Source: Gramella jeungdoensis (GTDB lineage Bacteria; Bacteroidota; Bacteroidia; Flavobacteriales; Flavobacteriaceae). From it: a stretch of DNA of 64,000 nucleotides. Made by a program: the position numbers and the translations under genes. Within the stretch, counting starts at the first letter, position 1. Each line of letters opens with the position of its first letter. The notes under the pieces are model-generated. The model ran no database searches. It was not told where the DNA came from and saw only the letters and a program-made list of their open reading frames with translations. Positions 8,679 through 17,591 of the stretch are shown here, one piece after another. Location of the stretch: positions 124,001 through 188,000 of the forward strand of contig NZ_JAMSCK010000002.1 in NCBI RefSeq assembly GCF_023805255.1, read 5' to 3'.

Positions 8679-11141
8679 TTACAACTGAAGCTGAAGGGTG
8701 AATTTGAATGAGAAATTCTGCTTAAATGTGGGAAGATGATAAGCTCCATACCTGTATGCTGCACTTAGACCAAAACCTGCAAAGATCTTATTTAGCTCCA
8801 TTCCGGCTTCTGAATAGCCATGCTCCAGGGTGTTGAAATTGATGTTTTGATGATCACTGATATCTGTAAAATCACCGATGGCATGTCTGGAAATAAATAC
8901 AAATTCAGGCTGGAAACTATCTGAAATCCTGAATGGTCTTAACTGGTGACGTATATGCAGCATTGCCTGCCTGTTACTGTAAAACTCATTAAAATACATG
9001 GTCTCAAAACTGTTTCTTCCTGCCACCGAAAACCTTCTAAAGATATTAGAACGGTTTGGGTTATTTGGATAGGCGTGGAAGGCATGGGTGAGAGGCAGGT
9101 CGCCAAAGCCGTAATTTCCTTCCAGTATGAATTCGGTCCTGGACTGGTCCAGTCTTTTGATTTCATGCTCAGCTTTTAATCCTATTCTGGTGAAATTAAA
9201 GTCTCCGTCAAAGGCTGCTACAGACTGCTGTATCTGCCCGGTGAACTGGGGGAAGTTCTTTTCAAGTAAAATGGTCTTTCCCGGGGTACTCAGGAATTTT
9301 GAAAAGGGTTGCCATAAGAATGATAGTGTAGCTGTGCTCAGTTCATAATCACGGTATGCATTATTGTTCTTTAAATAGCTGTAATCCTGAATTTGCCATA
9401 TTTCTTCACGACCTAATCTAAGCTCAGTATTTAACTTTGGGCTTAACCTGTGTTCCAGGCTCGTCCAGTAAGTGCGGTAATTATAGAAATAGTTGATATT
9501 TACAAATCTGGGTTCAAGAATGGAGAAGGTGTTCTGACCCTTCAGGTAATCAAAAGAGGCAATTTCCTGAATATCCCTTGAGAAGAAAAAATTAAGATTT
9601 GTGCCCTTTCTTTTGTTAAGATAGATCTGAGTTCCTATTCCGTATTTTACTACTTCATCTTTGAATCCATAGGTGGTATATCCTTTAAGATTGAATTTTT
9701 CCGAAACCCGGTCGTTCGTTTTTCCTCCAAACCCAAGCCTTATCCCTTCATAATTATTGAATTTGAAAATTTTGCTCAGGTCAAGATCCCAGAAGCCTAA
9801 GGGGTAGGACCCGGAAGCGATCGCATTTTTAACCTGGAGTTTGCGTTTCACATTGCCGACTTTTATAAGGCTATCCACTTTCTCTCTGGTGGCTTTATCC
9901 CTGATGTTGAATTCTATCTGCCTATTGCTGGCCCAGAAAACAGAATCTCTTTCCGGAGCTATTGCTGTCACATCGATTTCAGCTCCCGGATTAGAGATCT
10001 CTCCTCGAAAATCTAAATTGATATCAGAATTTCTGGTGGTGGAAGTCAAATAAAGATCTCCTGATATTTGTTTTGATCCAAAAATGGTGCTTAGAATTCC
10101 TTTTTTCTGCTGTACGGCTCCCACTGAAATTGTACCGCCAAACACTGCAATTTCCTTTCCTCCAGAACCTGGTCGTATGGTCGTGGTTTGTTCAGAAGGA
10201 AACCAGATATCCTTTTCAGGGTAATATTTGTAATCATGCACCACTTCCAGTTTTACAGCACCCAGTAACTGGGCTTTTGCTTTCTGGATAGCCAGGCTTA
10301 AAGTATCCAGGTAAAGTATGCCCTCCAGCCCGGCCACTACCTTCTCTCGCCTGGGTTTGAAATAAACCATATAGGCCGGTCTTGCGGTTGAGGTGGTGTC
10401 CAGGATCCTGTATTCGTAATTATTGAGAGCGTTTTTTGCAAGTGGTCCGGCATATTCTGTTTTGTAGAGCTGATAATCCTTTTTGTAAAGCGAAAGCGGA
10501 TTAACCTCCATAGCGAGTACGTTATACACAGGTTCTTCAAAACCAGCCGTCTTAATGCCGGTGACTTTCTCTTTACTGCCTTTATTTCTTACAAATAAGT
10601 GTTCTGATACTTTCTCGGAAAGATATGCTCTTCCTTCATCTATAATGGTTTCAATAGTGGCAGAGGTTGAATCCGCAGTCAGTTCTATTTGACTGTATTC
10701 ATTATCGATAATGAATTTTGAATAGGAGTTATAACTGAAGCCCTCCAGCGCTTTTTCGGGATCGTTCTGCTCCCGCCTTGCAATAGCTCTTTTTACGATT
10801 TCATCAGCGGGGTTCGGTCCCGAAGAAATCAGGACTGTGTTGAGTTGTTCAAATGAAGGAGTAAGCCCGATCTGAAGATAACGGGTGCTTCGATGTACAA
10901 GTGTGGTCAAGGACTTAAAACCTACATAGGATATTGATATTCTTAGAGTGTCTTTGGTTAGGGGCAGCTCAAAGCTTCCATCAATATTGGTAAGGATCTG
11001 CCTGCCGTCCGAAGTCTGAATCTGAGCATAAGCCAGTGGCTTTCGGTTTTCCCTGTTTATTACTCTTCCGGGAATTGTAGTCTGAGCCGAAATGCTCATT
11101 GAACATAAGAGAAAAAGTAGTATGAATAAGGAATTTCGCAT
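8679..11141 (-). CDS. DUF5686 outer-membrane protein with carboxypeptidase-regulatory-like domain
   Basis: The 820-residue product starts with a signal peptide (cleavage after SISAQ, about residue 20), followed by a CarboxypepD_reg-like beta-sandwich (about 22-105; GRVINRENRKPLAYAQIQT, DGSFELP, YVGFKSL). The rest matches the DUF5686 pattern and its last 350 residues look like a large beta-barrel ending in an aromatic-rich strand (FSFKFTLQLQL). It resembles a TonB-dependent receptor in its N-terminal accessory domain but lacks a recognisable plug, so an outer-membrane structural or transport role is inferred. It is downstream of frr but separated by a terminator, so it probably has its own promoter. 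Confidence 0.8.
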   Translation of the reverse strand: MRNSLFILLFLLCSMSISAQTTIPGRVINRENRKPLAYAQIQTSDGRQILTNIDGSFELPLTKDTLRISISYVGFKSLTTLVHRSTRYLQIGLTPSFEQLNTVLISSGPNPADEIVKRAIARREQNDPEKALEGFSYNSYSKFIIDNEYSQIELTADSTSATIETIIDEGRAYLSEKVSEHLFVRNKGSKEKVTGIKTAGFEEPVYNVLAMEVNPLSLYKKDYQLYKTEYAGPLAKNALNNYEYRILDTTSTARPAYMVYFKPRREKVVAGLEGILYLDTLSLAIQKAKAQLLGAVKLEVVHDYKYYPEKDIWFPSEQTTTIRPGSGGKEIAVFGGTISVGAVQQKKGILSTIFGSKQISGDLYLTSTTRNSDINLDFRGEISNPGAEIDVTAIAPERDSVFWASNRQIEFNIRDKATREKVDSLIKVGNVKRKLQVKNAIASGSYPLGFWDLDLSKIFKFNNYEGIRLGFGGKTNDRVSEKFNLKGYTTYGFKDEVVKYGIGTQIYLNKRKGTNLNFFFSRDIQEIASFDYLKGQNTFSILEPRFVNINYFYNYRTYWTSLEHRLSPKLNTELRLGREEIWQIQDYSYLKNNNAYRDYELSTATLSFLWQPFSKFLSTPGKTILLEKNFPQFTGQIQQSVAAFDGDFNFTRIGLKAEHEIKRLDQSRTEFILEGNYGFGDLPLTHAFHAYPNNPNRSNIFRRFSVAGRNSFETMYFNEFYSNRQAMLHIRHQLRPFRISDSFQPEFVFISRHAIGDFTDISDHQNINFNTLEHGYSEAGMELNKIFAGFGLSAAYRYGAYHLPTFKQNFSFKFTLQLQL

Positions 11142-11175
11142 TCAGGCTGGTTTAAACTCTGGGGAAAATACTCAA

Positions 11176-11224
11176 AATAAAAATGCCGGATAAATCTGGT
11201 TCTAATTCAGATCTAAACCGGCAT
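11176..11224 (-). terminator. Rho-independent terminator after frr
   Basis: ATGCCGG (minus strand, 11218-11224) pairs with CCGGCAT (11183-11189); the interior continues with imperfect AGATCTG/CAGATTT pairing, and a T-rich run (TTTTATT) follows on the minus strand. It lies 22 bp after the frr stop. Confidence 0.75.
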
Positions 11225-11245
11225 CTTAATATGGATAAGATAACA

Positions 11246-11797
11246 TTAAACTGTCATTATCTCTTTTTCCTTGTTAGCAAGTATATTGTCTATCCTTTCA
11301 ATATAGCTGTCTGTTAATTCCTGAACATCTTTCTCAGAATCTTTTAATTCGTCTTCTGAAATGTCCACTTTCTTAAGCTCCTGCATCGCCTGTTTCCTGT
11401 CGTTCCTCACACCTACTTTTGCGTCTTCAGCTTCGGCTTTGGCCTGTTTAGAGAGTTGCTTTCTTCTTTCTTCGGTTAGTGGCGGTACATTTATTATAAC
11501 GCTCTCCCCGTTATTCATTGGATTGAAGCCAAGATTTGCCTGCATGATCCCTTTTTCGATCTCCTGGATCAGGCTTTTCTCGAAAGGCTGGATAGAAAGG
11601 GTTCTCGCGTCTGGGGTATTCACATTAGCTACCTGGTTAAGGGGAGTTTGAGCTCCATAATACTCAACCATTACGCTTCCAAGCATGCTTGGGTTGGCTT
11701 TTCCGGCGCGAATATTTGAAAGTTGCTTTTTAAGGTGTGCAATGGCTTTTTCCATTCCCTCCTTTGCTTCTTCTAGAATTAATTCGACTTCATCCAT
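11246..11797 (-). CDS. frr: Ribosome recycling factor
   Basis: This 183-residue protein is a full-length RRF: the three-helix bundle core has the signatures LSNIRAGKANPSML near the N-terminus, MVEYYGAQTPLNQVANV, and RRKQLSKQAKAEAEDAKVGVRNDR in the C-terminal half. With EF-G it splits post-termination ribosomes. It lies 27 bp downstream of pyrH in the same orientation, the classic pyrH-frr order, so the two genes are almost certainly one operon closed by the terminator at 11176-11224. Confidence 0.97.
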   Translation of the reverse strand: MDEVELILEEAKEGMEKAIAHLKKQLSNIRAGKANPSMLGSVMVEYYGAQTPLNQVANVNTPDARTLSIQPFEKSLIQEIEKGIMQANLGFNPMNNGESVIINVPPLTEERRKQLSKQAKAEAEDAKVGVRNDRKQAMQELKKVDISEDELKDSEKDVQELTDSYIERIDNILANKEKEIMTV

Positions 11798-11824
11798 TTT
11801 AATATGATTTACAATTTCAGATTT

Positions 11825-12532
11825 TTATAGGTTCACTTTGGTTCCAACACGTTCCCCAGCCACTACCTTTAATAGATTTCCGGGTTTGTTCATGTCAAAA
11901 ACTATAATAGGCAATTCATTTTCCTGGCTAAGGGTGAAAGCTGTGGTGTCCATCACCTTCAGTCCTTTCTTAATAACATCTTCAAATGTAATAAAATCGA
12001 ACTTAGTAGCTTCCTTATCCTTTTCCGGGTCGGAGGTGTAGATTCCATCCACCCTGGTTCCTTTCAGGATCACATCCGCTTTTATCTCAATAGCCCTTAA
12101 AACGGCTGCTGAATCGGTAGTGAAGTAAGGGTTTCCCGTGCCACCTCCAAAGATCACAACGCGACCTTTTTCAAGATGCCTTATGGCCTTTCTCCTGATA
12201 AAAGGTTCAGCAACTTCATTGATCTTGATAGCTGACTGAAGCCTTGTCTGGATATCGGCATCTTCAAGTGCGCTCTGTAAAGCGAGACCGTTTATCACTG
12301 TTGCCAGCATTCCCATATGGTCTCCCTGCACACGATCCATCCCACGGCTTGCCCCCGCAACTCCTCTAAAGATATTTCCTCCTCCTATAACTATAGCCAG
12401 TTCAATACCTTTATCGACTACCGATTTGATTTCCTGAGCGTATTCTGCCAGGCGCTTGGGATCAATGCCATATTGGCGGTTTCCCATTAATGCTTCTCCC
12501 GATAGTTTTAAAAGTATTCTCTTGTATTGCAT
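11825..12532 (-). CDS. pyrH: Uridylate (UMP) kinase
   Basis: The 235-residue amino-acid-kinase-fold protein has the bacterial UMP kinase motifs: LLKLSGEAL near the N-terminus, the phosphate-binding GGGNIFRG at 50-57, and [17 protein letters not shown] in the UMP/ATP region. It phosphorylates UMP to UDP in pyrimidine synthesis and is typically a GTP-activated hexamer. It is the first gene of pyrH-frr. Another pyrimidine gene, pyrC, lies 7 kb away in a different unit. Confidence 0.97.
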   Translation of the reverse strand: MQYKRILLKLSGEALMGNRQYGIDPKRLAEYAQEIKSVVDKGIELAIVIGGGNIFRGVAGASRGMDRVQGDHMGMLATVINGLALQSALEDADIQTRLQSAIKINEVAEPFIRRKAIRHLEKGRVVIFGGGTGNPYFTTDSAAVLRAIEIKADVILKGTRVDGIYTSDPEKDKEATKFDFITFEDVIKKGLKVMDTTAFTLSQENELPIIVFDMNKPGNLLKVVAGERVGTKVNL

Positions 12533-12555
12533 AGCTGATTTTTAGATAATCGTTG

Positions 12556-12563
12556 CAAATATA
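12556..12563 (-). promoter_or_regulatory. Candidate -7 promoter element for pyrH-frr
   Basis: Minus-strand TATATTTG is a full match to TAnnTTTG, ending 24 bp before the pyrH ATG in the divergent pyrH / zinc-peptidase intergenic region. Confidence 0.55.
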
Positions 12564-12692
12564 ACTAATATCTGAATTTGTGAAATATAAAGCCAGTAAA
12601 TTGAAAGGGAATCATAATAATTCATGAAAATGGAAGTATTGGCAGGATGTGTTCATAATATGATCTAAAAAATGTCGTGGCCGGATTTTTGA

Positions 12693-12700
12693 TATATTTG
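12693..12700 (+). promoter_or_regulatory. Candidate -7 promoter element for the zinc peptidase gene
   Basis: Plus-strand TATATTTG matches TAnnTTTG and ends 32 bp before the ATG at 12732. No good -33 box is visible. Confidence 0.5.
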
Positions 12701-12731
12701 AAGTCCTTAAAACAGATAAAACTTTTAACCT

Positions 12732-13424
12732 ATGATGGGATATTATATAATAGCAGGACTTATTTTTCTTGTGAGCATGTTCGTGAGCAACAAGCTTAAG
12801 AGCAAATTCAAGAAATACTCGAAAGTTCATCTTCAAAACGGGATGAGCGGAAAGGAAATTGCAGAAAAAATGCTGAGGGATAACGGGATTCACGATGTAG
12901 AGGTGATTTCTACTCCCGGAATGCTTTCAGATCACTATAACCCTTCCAAGAAAACGGTAAACCTGAGCGAGGGTGTTTATTCGCAGAGAAATGCGGCTGC
13001 GGCTGCGGTTGCAGCTCACGAATGCGGGCATGCCGTACAGCATGCGAAGGCATACAGCTGGTTGCAAATGAGAAGTAAACTGGTACCAGTAGTAAGTGTG
13101 GCTTCCAAACTATCCCAATGGGCTATTTTTGGAGGTATTATGCTTATGATAATGGTTGGTTCAGGTATAGGCCAGACCATTCTTTTGCTGGGTATCATAA
13201 TGTATGCTATGGGTACTCTTTTCAGTTTCATCACTTTGCCGGTGGAATATGACGCCAGTAAAAGAGCTTTAGTATGGCTGGAAAACGAAAATATGCTTAC
13301 TTCAGCCGAACATGATGCGGCAGAAGATTCATTGAAATGGGCTGCAAGAACTTATGTGGTGGCTGCCATTGGTTCCCTGGCCACATTATTATATTTCCTG
13401 AGTATCTTTATGGGAAGGGACTAA
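12732..13424 (+). CDS. YugP-type membrane zinc metallopeptidase
   Basis: The 230-residue protein has an N-terminal membrane helix (about 3-20), a soluble stretch, and the zinc-binding AAHECGHAVQ motif (HEXXH at 96-100, Glu97 catalytic), followed by two or three further membrane helices and a final hydrophobic tail. This matches the Zn_peptidase_2 (YugP) family of predicted membrane proteases. Substrates are unknown for the family. It is a single-gene unit with its own promoter element and a shared bidirectional terminator. The next codon after the first ATG is also ATG, so the start is uncertain by one residue. Confidence 0.85.
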   Translation: MMGYYIIAGLIFLVSMFVSNKLKSKFKKYSKVHLQNGMSGKEIAEKMLRDNGIHDVEVISTPGMLSDHYNPSKKTVNLSEGVYSQRNAAAAAVAAHECGHAVQHAKAYSWLQMRSKLVPVVSVASKLSQWAIFGGIMLMIMVGSGIGQTILLLGIIMYAMGTLFSFITLPVEYDASKRALVWLENENMLTSAEHDAAEDSLKWAARTYVVAAIGSLATLLYFLSIFMGRD

Positions 13425-13445
13425 ACGAATTTTATAGAAAGAAAA

Positions 13446-13471
13446 AGCGGCCTTACCTGGCCGCTTTTTTT
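13446..13471. terminator. Bidirectional terminator between zinc peptidase and Lrp genes
   Basis: AGCGGCC (13446-13452) pairs with GGCCGCT (13459-13465); A residues precede and T residues follow, so it can stop transcripts from both convergent genes. The minus-strand Lrp stop codon falls at its edge. Confidence 0.85.
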
Positions 13472-13940
13472 ATATCTTGATCTGTCTTTTAATCTGTTGG
13501 TTAAGAGAAATAAAAGTTTCTGTTCTTGAAACTCCATCTATTGCCTGAATGTTCTTGTTAAGCACGATCATTAAGTGCTCGTTATCCCGGCATAGGATCT
13601 TTAGAAAGATAGACCAGTTCCCGGTTGTATAATGACATTCAATCACTTCGGGAATCTCACTCAACTGTTTTACCGCCTGCGGGTTGCTTACGGCCTTATC
13701 AAGATATACTCCCACAAAGGCCATGGTTTTATATCCTAAAAGTCGGGCATCCAGCATCATTCTCGAGCCTTCTATAAGACCCGATTTTTCCAGTTTCCTT
13801 AGCCGCTGATGCACTGCCGCCCCTGTGATACCTATATTCTTGGCAATTTCCAGAATGGGTTTTTTAGCATCTTCCATAAGGAAGTTCAAGATAGTTTTGT
13901 CTATCCCGTCCAGCTTGACATTTTCGTTTACTATCTTCAT
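13470..13940 (-). CDS. Lrp/AsnC-family transcriptional regulator
   Basis: The 156-residue protein has an N-terminal winged helix-turn-helix (about 10-60; IAKNIGITGAAVHQRLRKLEKSGLIEG) and a C-terminal RAM ligand-binding domain (about 70-150; GVYLDKAV, VIECHYTTGNWSIFLKI). Such regulators sense amino acids and form octamers. It is 53 bp downstream of a saccharopine dehydrogenase gene on the same strand, so it probably controls that lysine-pathway gene and/or responds to a related amino acid; this is inferred from neighbourhood only. Confidence 0.92.
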   Translation of the reverse strand: MKIVNENVKLDGIDKTILNFLMEDAKKPILEIAKNIGITGAAVHQRLRKLEKSGLIEGSRMMLDARLLGYKTMAFVGVYLDKAVSNPQAVKQLSEIPEVIECHYTTGNWSIFLKILCRDNEHLMIVLNKNIQAIDGVSRTETFISLNQQIKRQIKI

Positions 13941-13993
13941 TAACTTTAGTTTTTTTGATAATTAAGCTAAAATACGAAAAATGCTTTTCAATT

Positions 13994-15367
13994 CTAATTT
14001 CCCACCTCTCCAAATGGGTTATATCCCAGGTATTCGGTCTCTTTTTCTTTAAATTTGATATCGTGATTCTCAAGTTTTTTCAAAATAGGTTCATAAACTT
14101 CTTTTTGAATCGGTAGTTGCACACCGGGCGTTTTGATCTCTCCATTAAGGATCATAATGGTGGCCATGGCAACGGGTAGACCTACAGTTTTGGCCATCGC
14201 GGTCTTTGACTGATCTTCCCCAATATGCACCATAGTGGAATCTATCTGTTTTTTCTCGCCATTAAGTTCATAACCAAATTTATGGTACATCACGATCATG
14301 TCTTTATCGTCCTGAGACAATGACCATTTATCCATTAAAATCTTTTGAAGAGCCTGGGCGGGAGTGGCGTTCTTCAGGCCTATCTTTTTATCAGGGTTGA
14401 AAATATCAAGCTCCAGAAGCTTTTCCCACATTATATCATCCTGATCTATCTTAAGGTTATGTCGTGTTTTAAGTTCAACCGAATCACTGGGTGAATAGGG
14501 AAGAAAGGAATTGATGAAGTCCCGATAGCTCATATCTTCTGAATCCTTCATTACAAAACTGTCATCTGTCATTCCCAGCTGAACGAACATGTTCCAGGCC
14601 CGGCTAAAACCAACTTTTCTGATAGTGCCACGATAAAGGGTGAGCGCATCTTCAAGTCCGTAGATACTCTGGTATTTTAGTGAATTACGGTTCGCGTAAC
14701 CTTCAAATTTTCCATATTCATCGATTTCGAGAAATTCGGTACGCCGAAACAAACGATGATAAGGGATGTACTTGTATTTTCCTTCCTGGATGAACTCGGC
14801 AACGCCTCCCTGGCCGGCTACCACCACATTCCTGGGGTTCCAGGTGAACTTGTAGTTCCAAAGGTTATTATCGCTTTCCGGAGCAACCAGGCCACCGGTA
14901 AATGATTCAAAAAGCAGCATTTTACCGCCTTTATCTCTTATTCGGTCTATTACCTGCATGGCGCTCATGTGGTCTATCCCTGGGTCCACACCTATCTCAT
15001 TCATAAAAACAAGGCCTTTTTGCTTGACTTCGGTGTCCAGAGCTTTCATCTCTTCACTTATATAGGAAGCTGTCACCATATTCTTGCCGAATTTCAGGCA
15101 GTCCCTGGCCACTTCTATATGGAACCTTGCAGGAAGCATGGAAATGACAATATCAGCTCTTTTAATCGCCGGTTCACGGCTTTCAGGCTTGAACACATCC
15201 AGGGTAAACGCTTCACATTTAGGATGGTCCTTACATGCATTTCTGGCATTGTTGATATCTATATCGCCAATTCTGAGGAAGAGATCTTCGGTTTCAGCTT
15301 GTTGCAGCAGGTAATTAATGAGGACCGAGGTAGATTTTCCAGCCCCCACAATTAAAATTTCTCGCAT
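13994..15367 (-). CDS. Saccharopine dehydrogenase family protein
   Basis: The 457-residue protein opens with a Rossmann motif (ILIVGAGKSTS, 4-14), then ADIVISMLPARFH and GVDPGIDHMSAM, which mark the saccharopine dehydrogenase / saccharopine reductase fold; the C-terminal half carries the substrate domain. It probably oxidises saccharopine to glutamate and aminoadipate semialdehyde, or acts in a related lysine-degradation step. An Lrp/AsnC gene follows at 53 bp. A glutaryl-CoA-type dehydrogenase elsewhere in the window (39.8 kb) would fit lysine catabolism, but the genes are not linked. Confidence 0.88.
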   Translation of the reverse strand: MREILIVGAGKSTSVLINYLLQQAETEDLFLRIGDIDINNARNACKDHPKCEAFTLDVFKPESREPAIKRADIVISMLPARFHIEVARDCLKFGKNMVTASYISEEMKALDTEVKQKGLVFMNEIGVDPGIDHMSAMQVIDRIRDKGGKMLLFESFTGGLVAPESDNNLWNYKFTWNPRNVVVAGQGGVAEFIQEGKYKYIPYHRLFRRTEFLEIDEYGKFEGYANRNSLKYQSIYGLEDALTLYRGTIRKVGFSRAWNMFVQLGMTDDSFVMKDSEDMSYRDFINSFLPYSPSDSVELKTRHNLKIDQDDIMWEKLLELDIFNPDKKIGLKNATPAQALQKILMDKWSLSQDDKDMIVMYHKFGYELNGEKKQIDSTMVHIGEDQSKTAMAKTVGLPVAMATIMILNGEIKTPGVQLPIQKEVYEPILKKLENHDIKFKEKETEYLGYNPFGEVGN

Positions 15368-15435
15368 AAATTAAGTTAGTTTTGTGTAGTTGCAAACGAA
15401 TGTATTAAAACTTTGGATGAAATAAAATTGAAAGT

Positions 15436-15825
15436 ATGAACAGAAGATTTTTAATTGCCGGGGCACTTTTTGGATTGCTGGCTGTTATACTGGGGGCATT
15501 TGCCGTTCATGGTTTAAAGGATATCATTTCTGAAAATTCCCTGAATTCATTTGAAACAGGTGTGCGATTTCAAATCTATCATGCACTTTTGCTTTTGATA
15601 ATTGGAGGATTTGGAAAAGCCTGGAATCTGAAATTCACCTGGATATTCTACTTGCTTTGTTTGGGGATAATTTTCTTTTCGGGTTCTATTTATTTGCTGG
15701 CTACCAACGATCTTACTGCTTTTGACTTTACCCGGATAGCTCTTGTAACTCCCCTGGGAGGGACTCTTTTAATCATAGCATGGTTCATTTTATTGCTGAA
15801 TTTCATAACGTTAAAAAAGAAATAA
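15436..15825 (+). CDS. DUF423 membrane protein
   Basis: This 129-residue protein has four membrane helices and the DUF423 signatures: GAFAVHGLKD near residues 21-30 and FQIYHALLLL near 46-55. Family members are small inner-membrane proteins with no proven function. It is divergent from the saccharopine dehydrogenase gene and upstream of pckA, from which it is separated by a promoter, so it is probably monocistronic. Confidence 0.88.
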   Translation: MNRRFLIAGALFGLLAVILGAFAVHGLKDIISENSLNSFETGVRFQIYHALLLLIIGGFGKAWNLKFTWIFYLLCLGIIFFSGSIYLLATNDLTAFDFTRIALVTPLGGTLLIIAWFILLLNFITLKKK

Positions 15826-15835
15826 TTTGAGCCTG

Positions 15836-15870
15836 TTTGGCGATATATCTATATAAGATTTTTACTTTTG
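15836..15870 (+). promoter_or_regulatory. Promoter of pckA (TTTG-N23-TACTTTTG)
   Basis: TTTG at 15836-15839 and TACTTTTG at 15863-15870, spaced 23 bp, match the Bacteroidetes consensus at the long end of its spacing range. The -7 box ends 33 bp before the pckA ATG. Confidence 0.6.
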
Positions 15871-15903
15871 TCCACATAAACAAACCACAGAATTGATTTT
15901 TTT

Positions 15904-17502
15904 ATGGTCGAAAACACCCAAATTACGAAAACGATTTCGTTAGAGGATTACGGGATCAATAATGCCAATGTACATTATCAGTTAGCTCCGCAGGAACTTC
16001 ATGAAGAAACTCTAAGACTTGGTCAGGGTACTGAAACTTCATTCGGAGCGCTCGCAGTAAACACCGGTAAATTTACCGGAAGATCTCCAAAAGACAGATT
16101 TATTGTCAAAGATGAGGTAACTAAAGATAAAGTATGGTGGGGAGATATCAATATTCCTTTTGATTCTGAAAAATTTGATAAACTCTATAAAAAGGTTGTC
16201 GCCTATCTTGGAGGTAAGGAGATTTATGTGCGAGATGCCTTTGCCTGTGCAGATAATAAATATCGTTTGAATATACGGGTGGTCAACGAATTTCCGTGGT
16301 CAAATATGTTCGCTTTCAATATGTTCTTAAGGCCTGGTGACGACGAACTTGATCATTTTAAGGAAGACTGGCTTGTTATTAATGCACCTGGTTTTAAAGC
16401 GAATCCGGAAGTTGATGGTACTCGCCAGGAGAATTTTGCTATTCTCAATTTTTCAAAAAAGATCGCTCTTATTGGAGGTACTGGTTATACCGGTGAGATC
16501 AAGAAAGGTATATTCTCTGCTCTTAACTTCATCCTGCCTGTATATAAAGATACCCTGCCAATGCACTGCTCTGCAAATGTGGGAGAGGATGGAGATACAG
16601 CAATATTCTTTGGGCTTTCGGGTACAGGAAAAACAACATTGTCGGCCGACCCGGAAAGAAAACTTATCGGTGATGATGAGCATGGCTGGACGGCTGATAA
16701 TACCATTTTTAATTTTGAAGGTGGCTGCTATGCGAAGGTTATAAATCTTTCGGAAGAAAATGAGCCTGATATCTACCGTGCGATCAAACCAGGAGCCATT
16801 CTTGAAAATGTTGTGCTGGACGATAAAGGCAATGTTGATTTCACCAATACCACAATTACTCAGAATACAAGGGTAAGTTATCCTATAAATCATATTCACA
16901 ATATCCAGGAGCCTTCTTCAGGAAAAAATCCTAAGAACATCTTTTTCCTTACGGCAGATGCTTTTGGAGTTTTACCTCCTATAAGCAAGCTTACTCCGGG
17001 CCAGGCAGCCTATCATTTCATTAGCGGCTATACAGCTAAGGTGGCCGGTACCGAAGCGGGTGTAGATGAGCCTATTCCAAGCTTTTCAGCATGCTTTGGA
17101 GCCCCGTTTATGCCGTTACACCCTACCAAATATGCCGAGATGCTTAGTGCCAAAATGAAAGCGGCAGGAGTAAATGTATGGTTAGTAAATACGGGATGGA
17201 CCGGTGGACCTTACGGAGTTGGAAGCAGAATGAAACTGAAATACACCCGTGAAATGATAAGTTCAGCTCTTGAAGGGAAACTGGATGATGTGGAGTTCGA
17301 AACCCATGAGATCTTCGGCCTGCAAATGCCTAAATCCTGTGAAGGTGTGCCTTCGGAAATTCTCAATCCTAAAAATACATGGCAGGATAAAGAAGCCTAT
17401 GATAGAAAAGCAAAGGAACTCGCAAATTTCTTCAGAAAGAATTTTAGCAAATTTGAAGCTTATGCTAATGAAGAAATAATGAAAGGAGCTCCAAAAGAGT
17501 AG
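15904..17502 (+). CDS. pckA: Phosphoenolpyruvate carboxykinase (ATP)
   Basis: The 532-residue protein is full length for the ATP-dependent enzyme. It carries the P-loop kinase-1a motif GLSGTGKTT at 237-245 and the kinase-2 motif LIGDDEHGW at 254-262; NTGKFTGRSPKDRF (53-66) marks the substrate-binding N-terminal domain. It interconverts oxaloacetate plus ATP with PEP, CO2 and ADP, supporting gluconeogenesis on amino acids or acetate. It has its own promoter and terminator and appears monocistronic. Confidence 0.97.
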   Translation: MVENTQITKTISLEDYGINNANVHYQLAPQELHEETLRLGQGTETSFGALAVNTGKFTGRSPKDRFIVKDEVTKDKVWWGDINIPFDSEKFDKLYKKVVAYLGGKEIYVRDAFACADNKYRLNIRVVNEFPWSNMFAFNMFLRPGDDELDHFKEDWLVINAPGFKANPEVDGTRQENFAILNFSKKIALIGGTGYTGEIKKGIFSALNFILPVYKDTLPMHCSANVGEDGDTAIFFGLSGTGKTTLSADPERKLIGDDEHGWTADNTIFNFEGGCYAKVINLSEENEPDIYRAIKPGAILENVVLDDKGNVDFTNTTITQNTRVSYPINHIHNIQEPSSGKNPKNIFFLTADAFGVLPPISKLTPGQAAYHFISGYTAKVAGTEAGVDEPIPSFSACFGAPFMPLHPTKYAEMLSAKMKAAGVNVWLVNTGWTGGPYGVGSRMKLKYTREMISSALEGKLDDVEFETHEIFGLQMPKSCEGVPSEILNPKNTWQDKEAYDRKAKELANFFRKNFSKFEAYANEEIMKGAPKE

Positions 17503-17532
17503 TTTTTTAAATTGTTAGATGTTGTAAATGAA

Positions 17533-17564
17533 AAATCCGGTCATTGAGTTGACCGGATTTTTTA
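17533..17564. terminator. Bidirectional terminator between pckA and hemD
   Basis: AAATCCGGTCA (17533-17543) pairs with TGACCGGATTT (17550-17560) around a 6-base loop, with T-runs on both strands. It sits between convergent genes. Confidence 0.88.
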
Positions 17565-17591
17565 TGTTTAATCTTTATTGAAAGAAGGTAA

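Noticed and set aside
12612-12893. Reading frame opposite the start of the zinc peptidase gene
   Set aside because: No family signature, overlaps the promoter and the conserved N-terminus of the peptidase.
14969-15355. 128-residue frame opposite the saccharopine dehydrogenase gene
   Set aside because: Antisense to the conserved Rossmann domain, no motif of its own.
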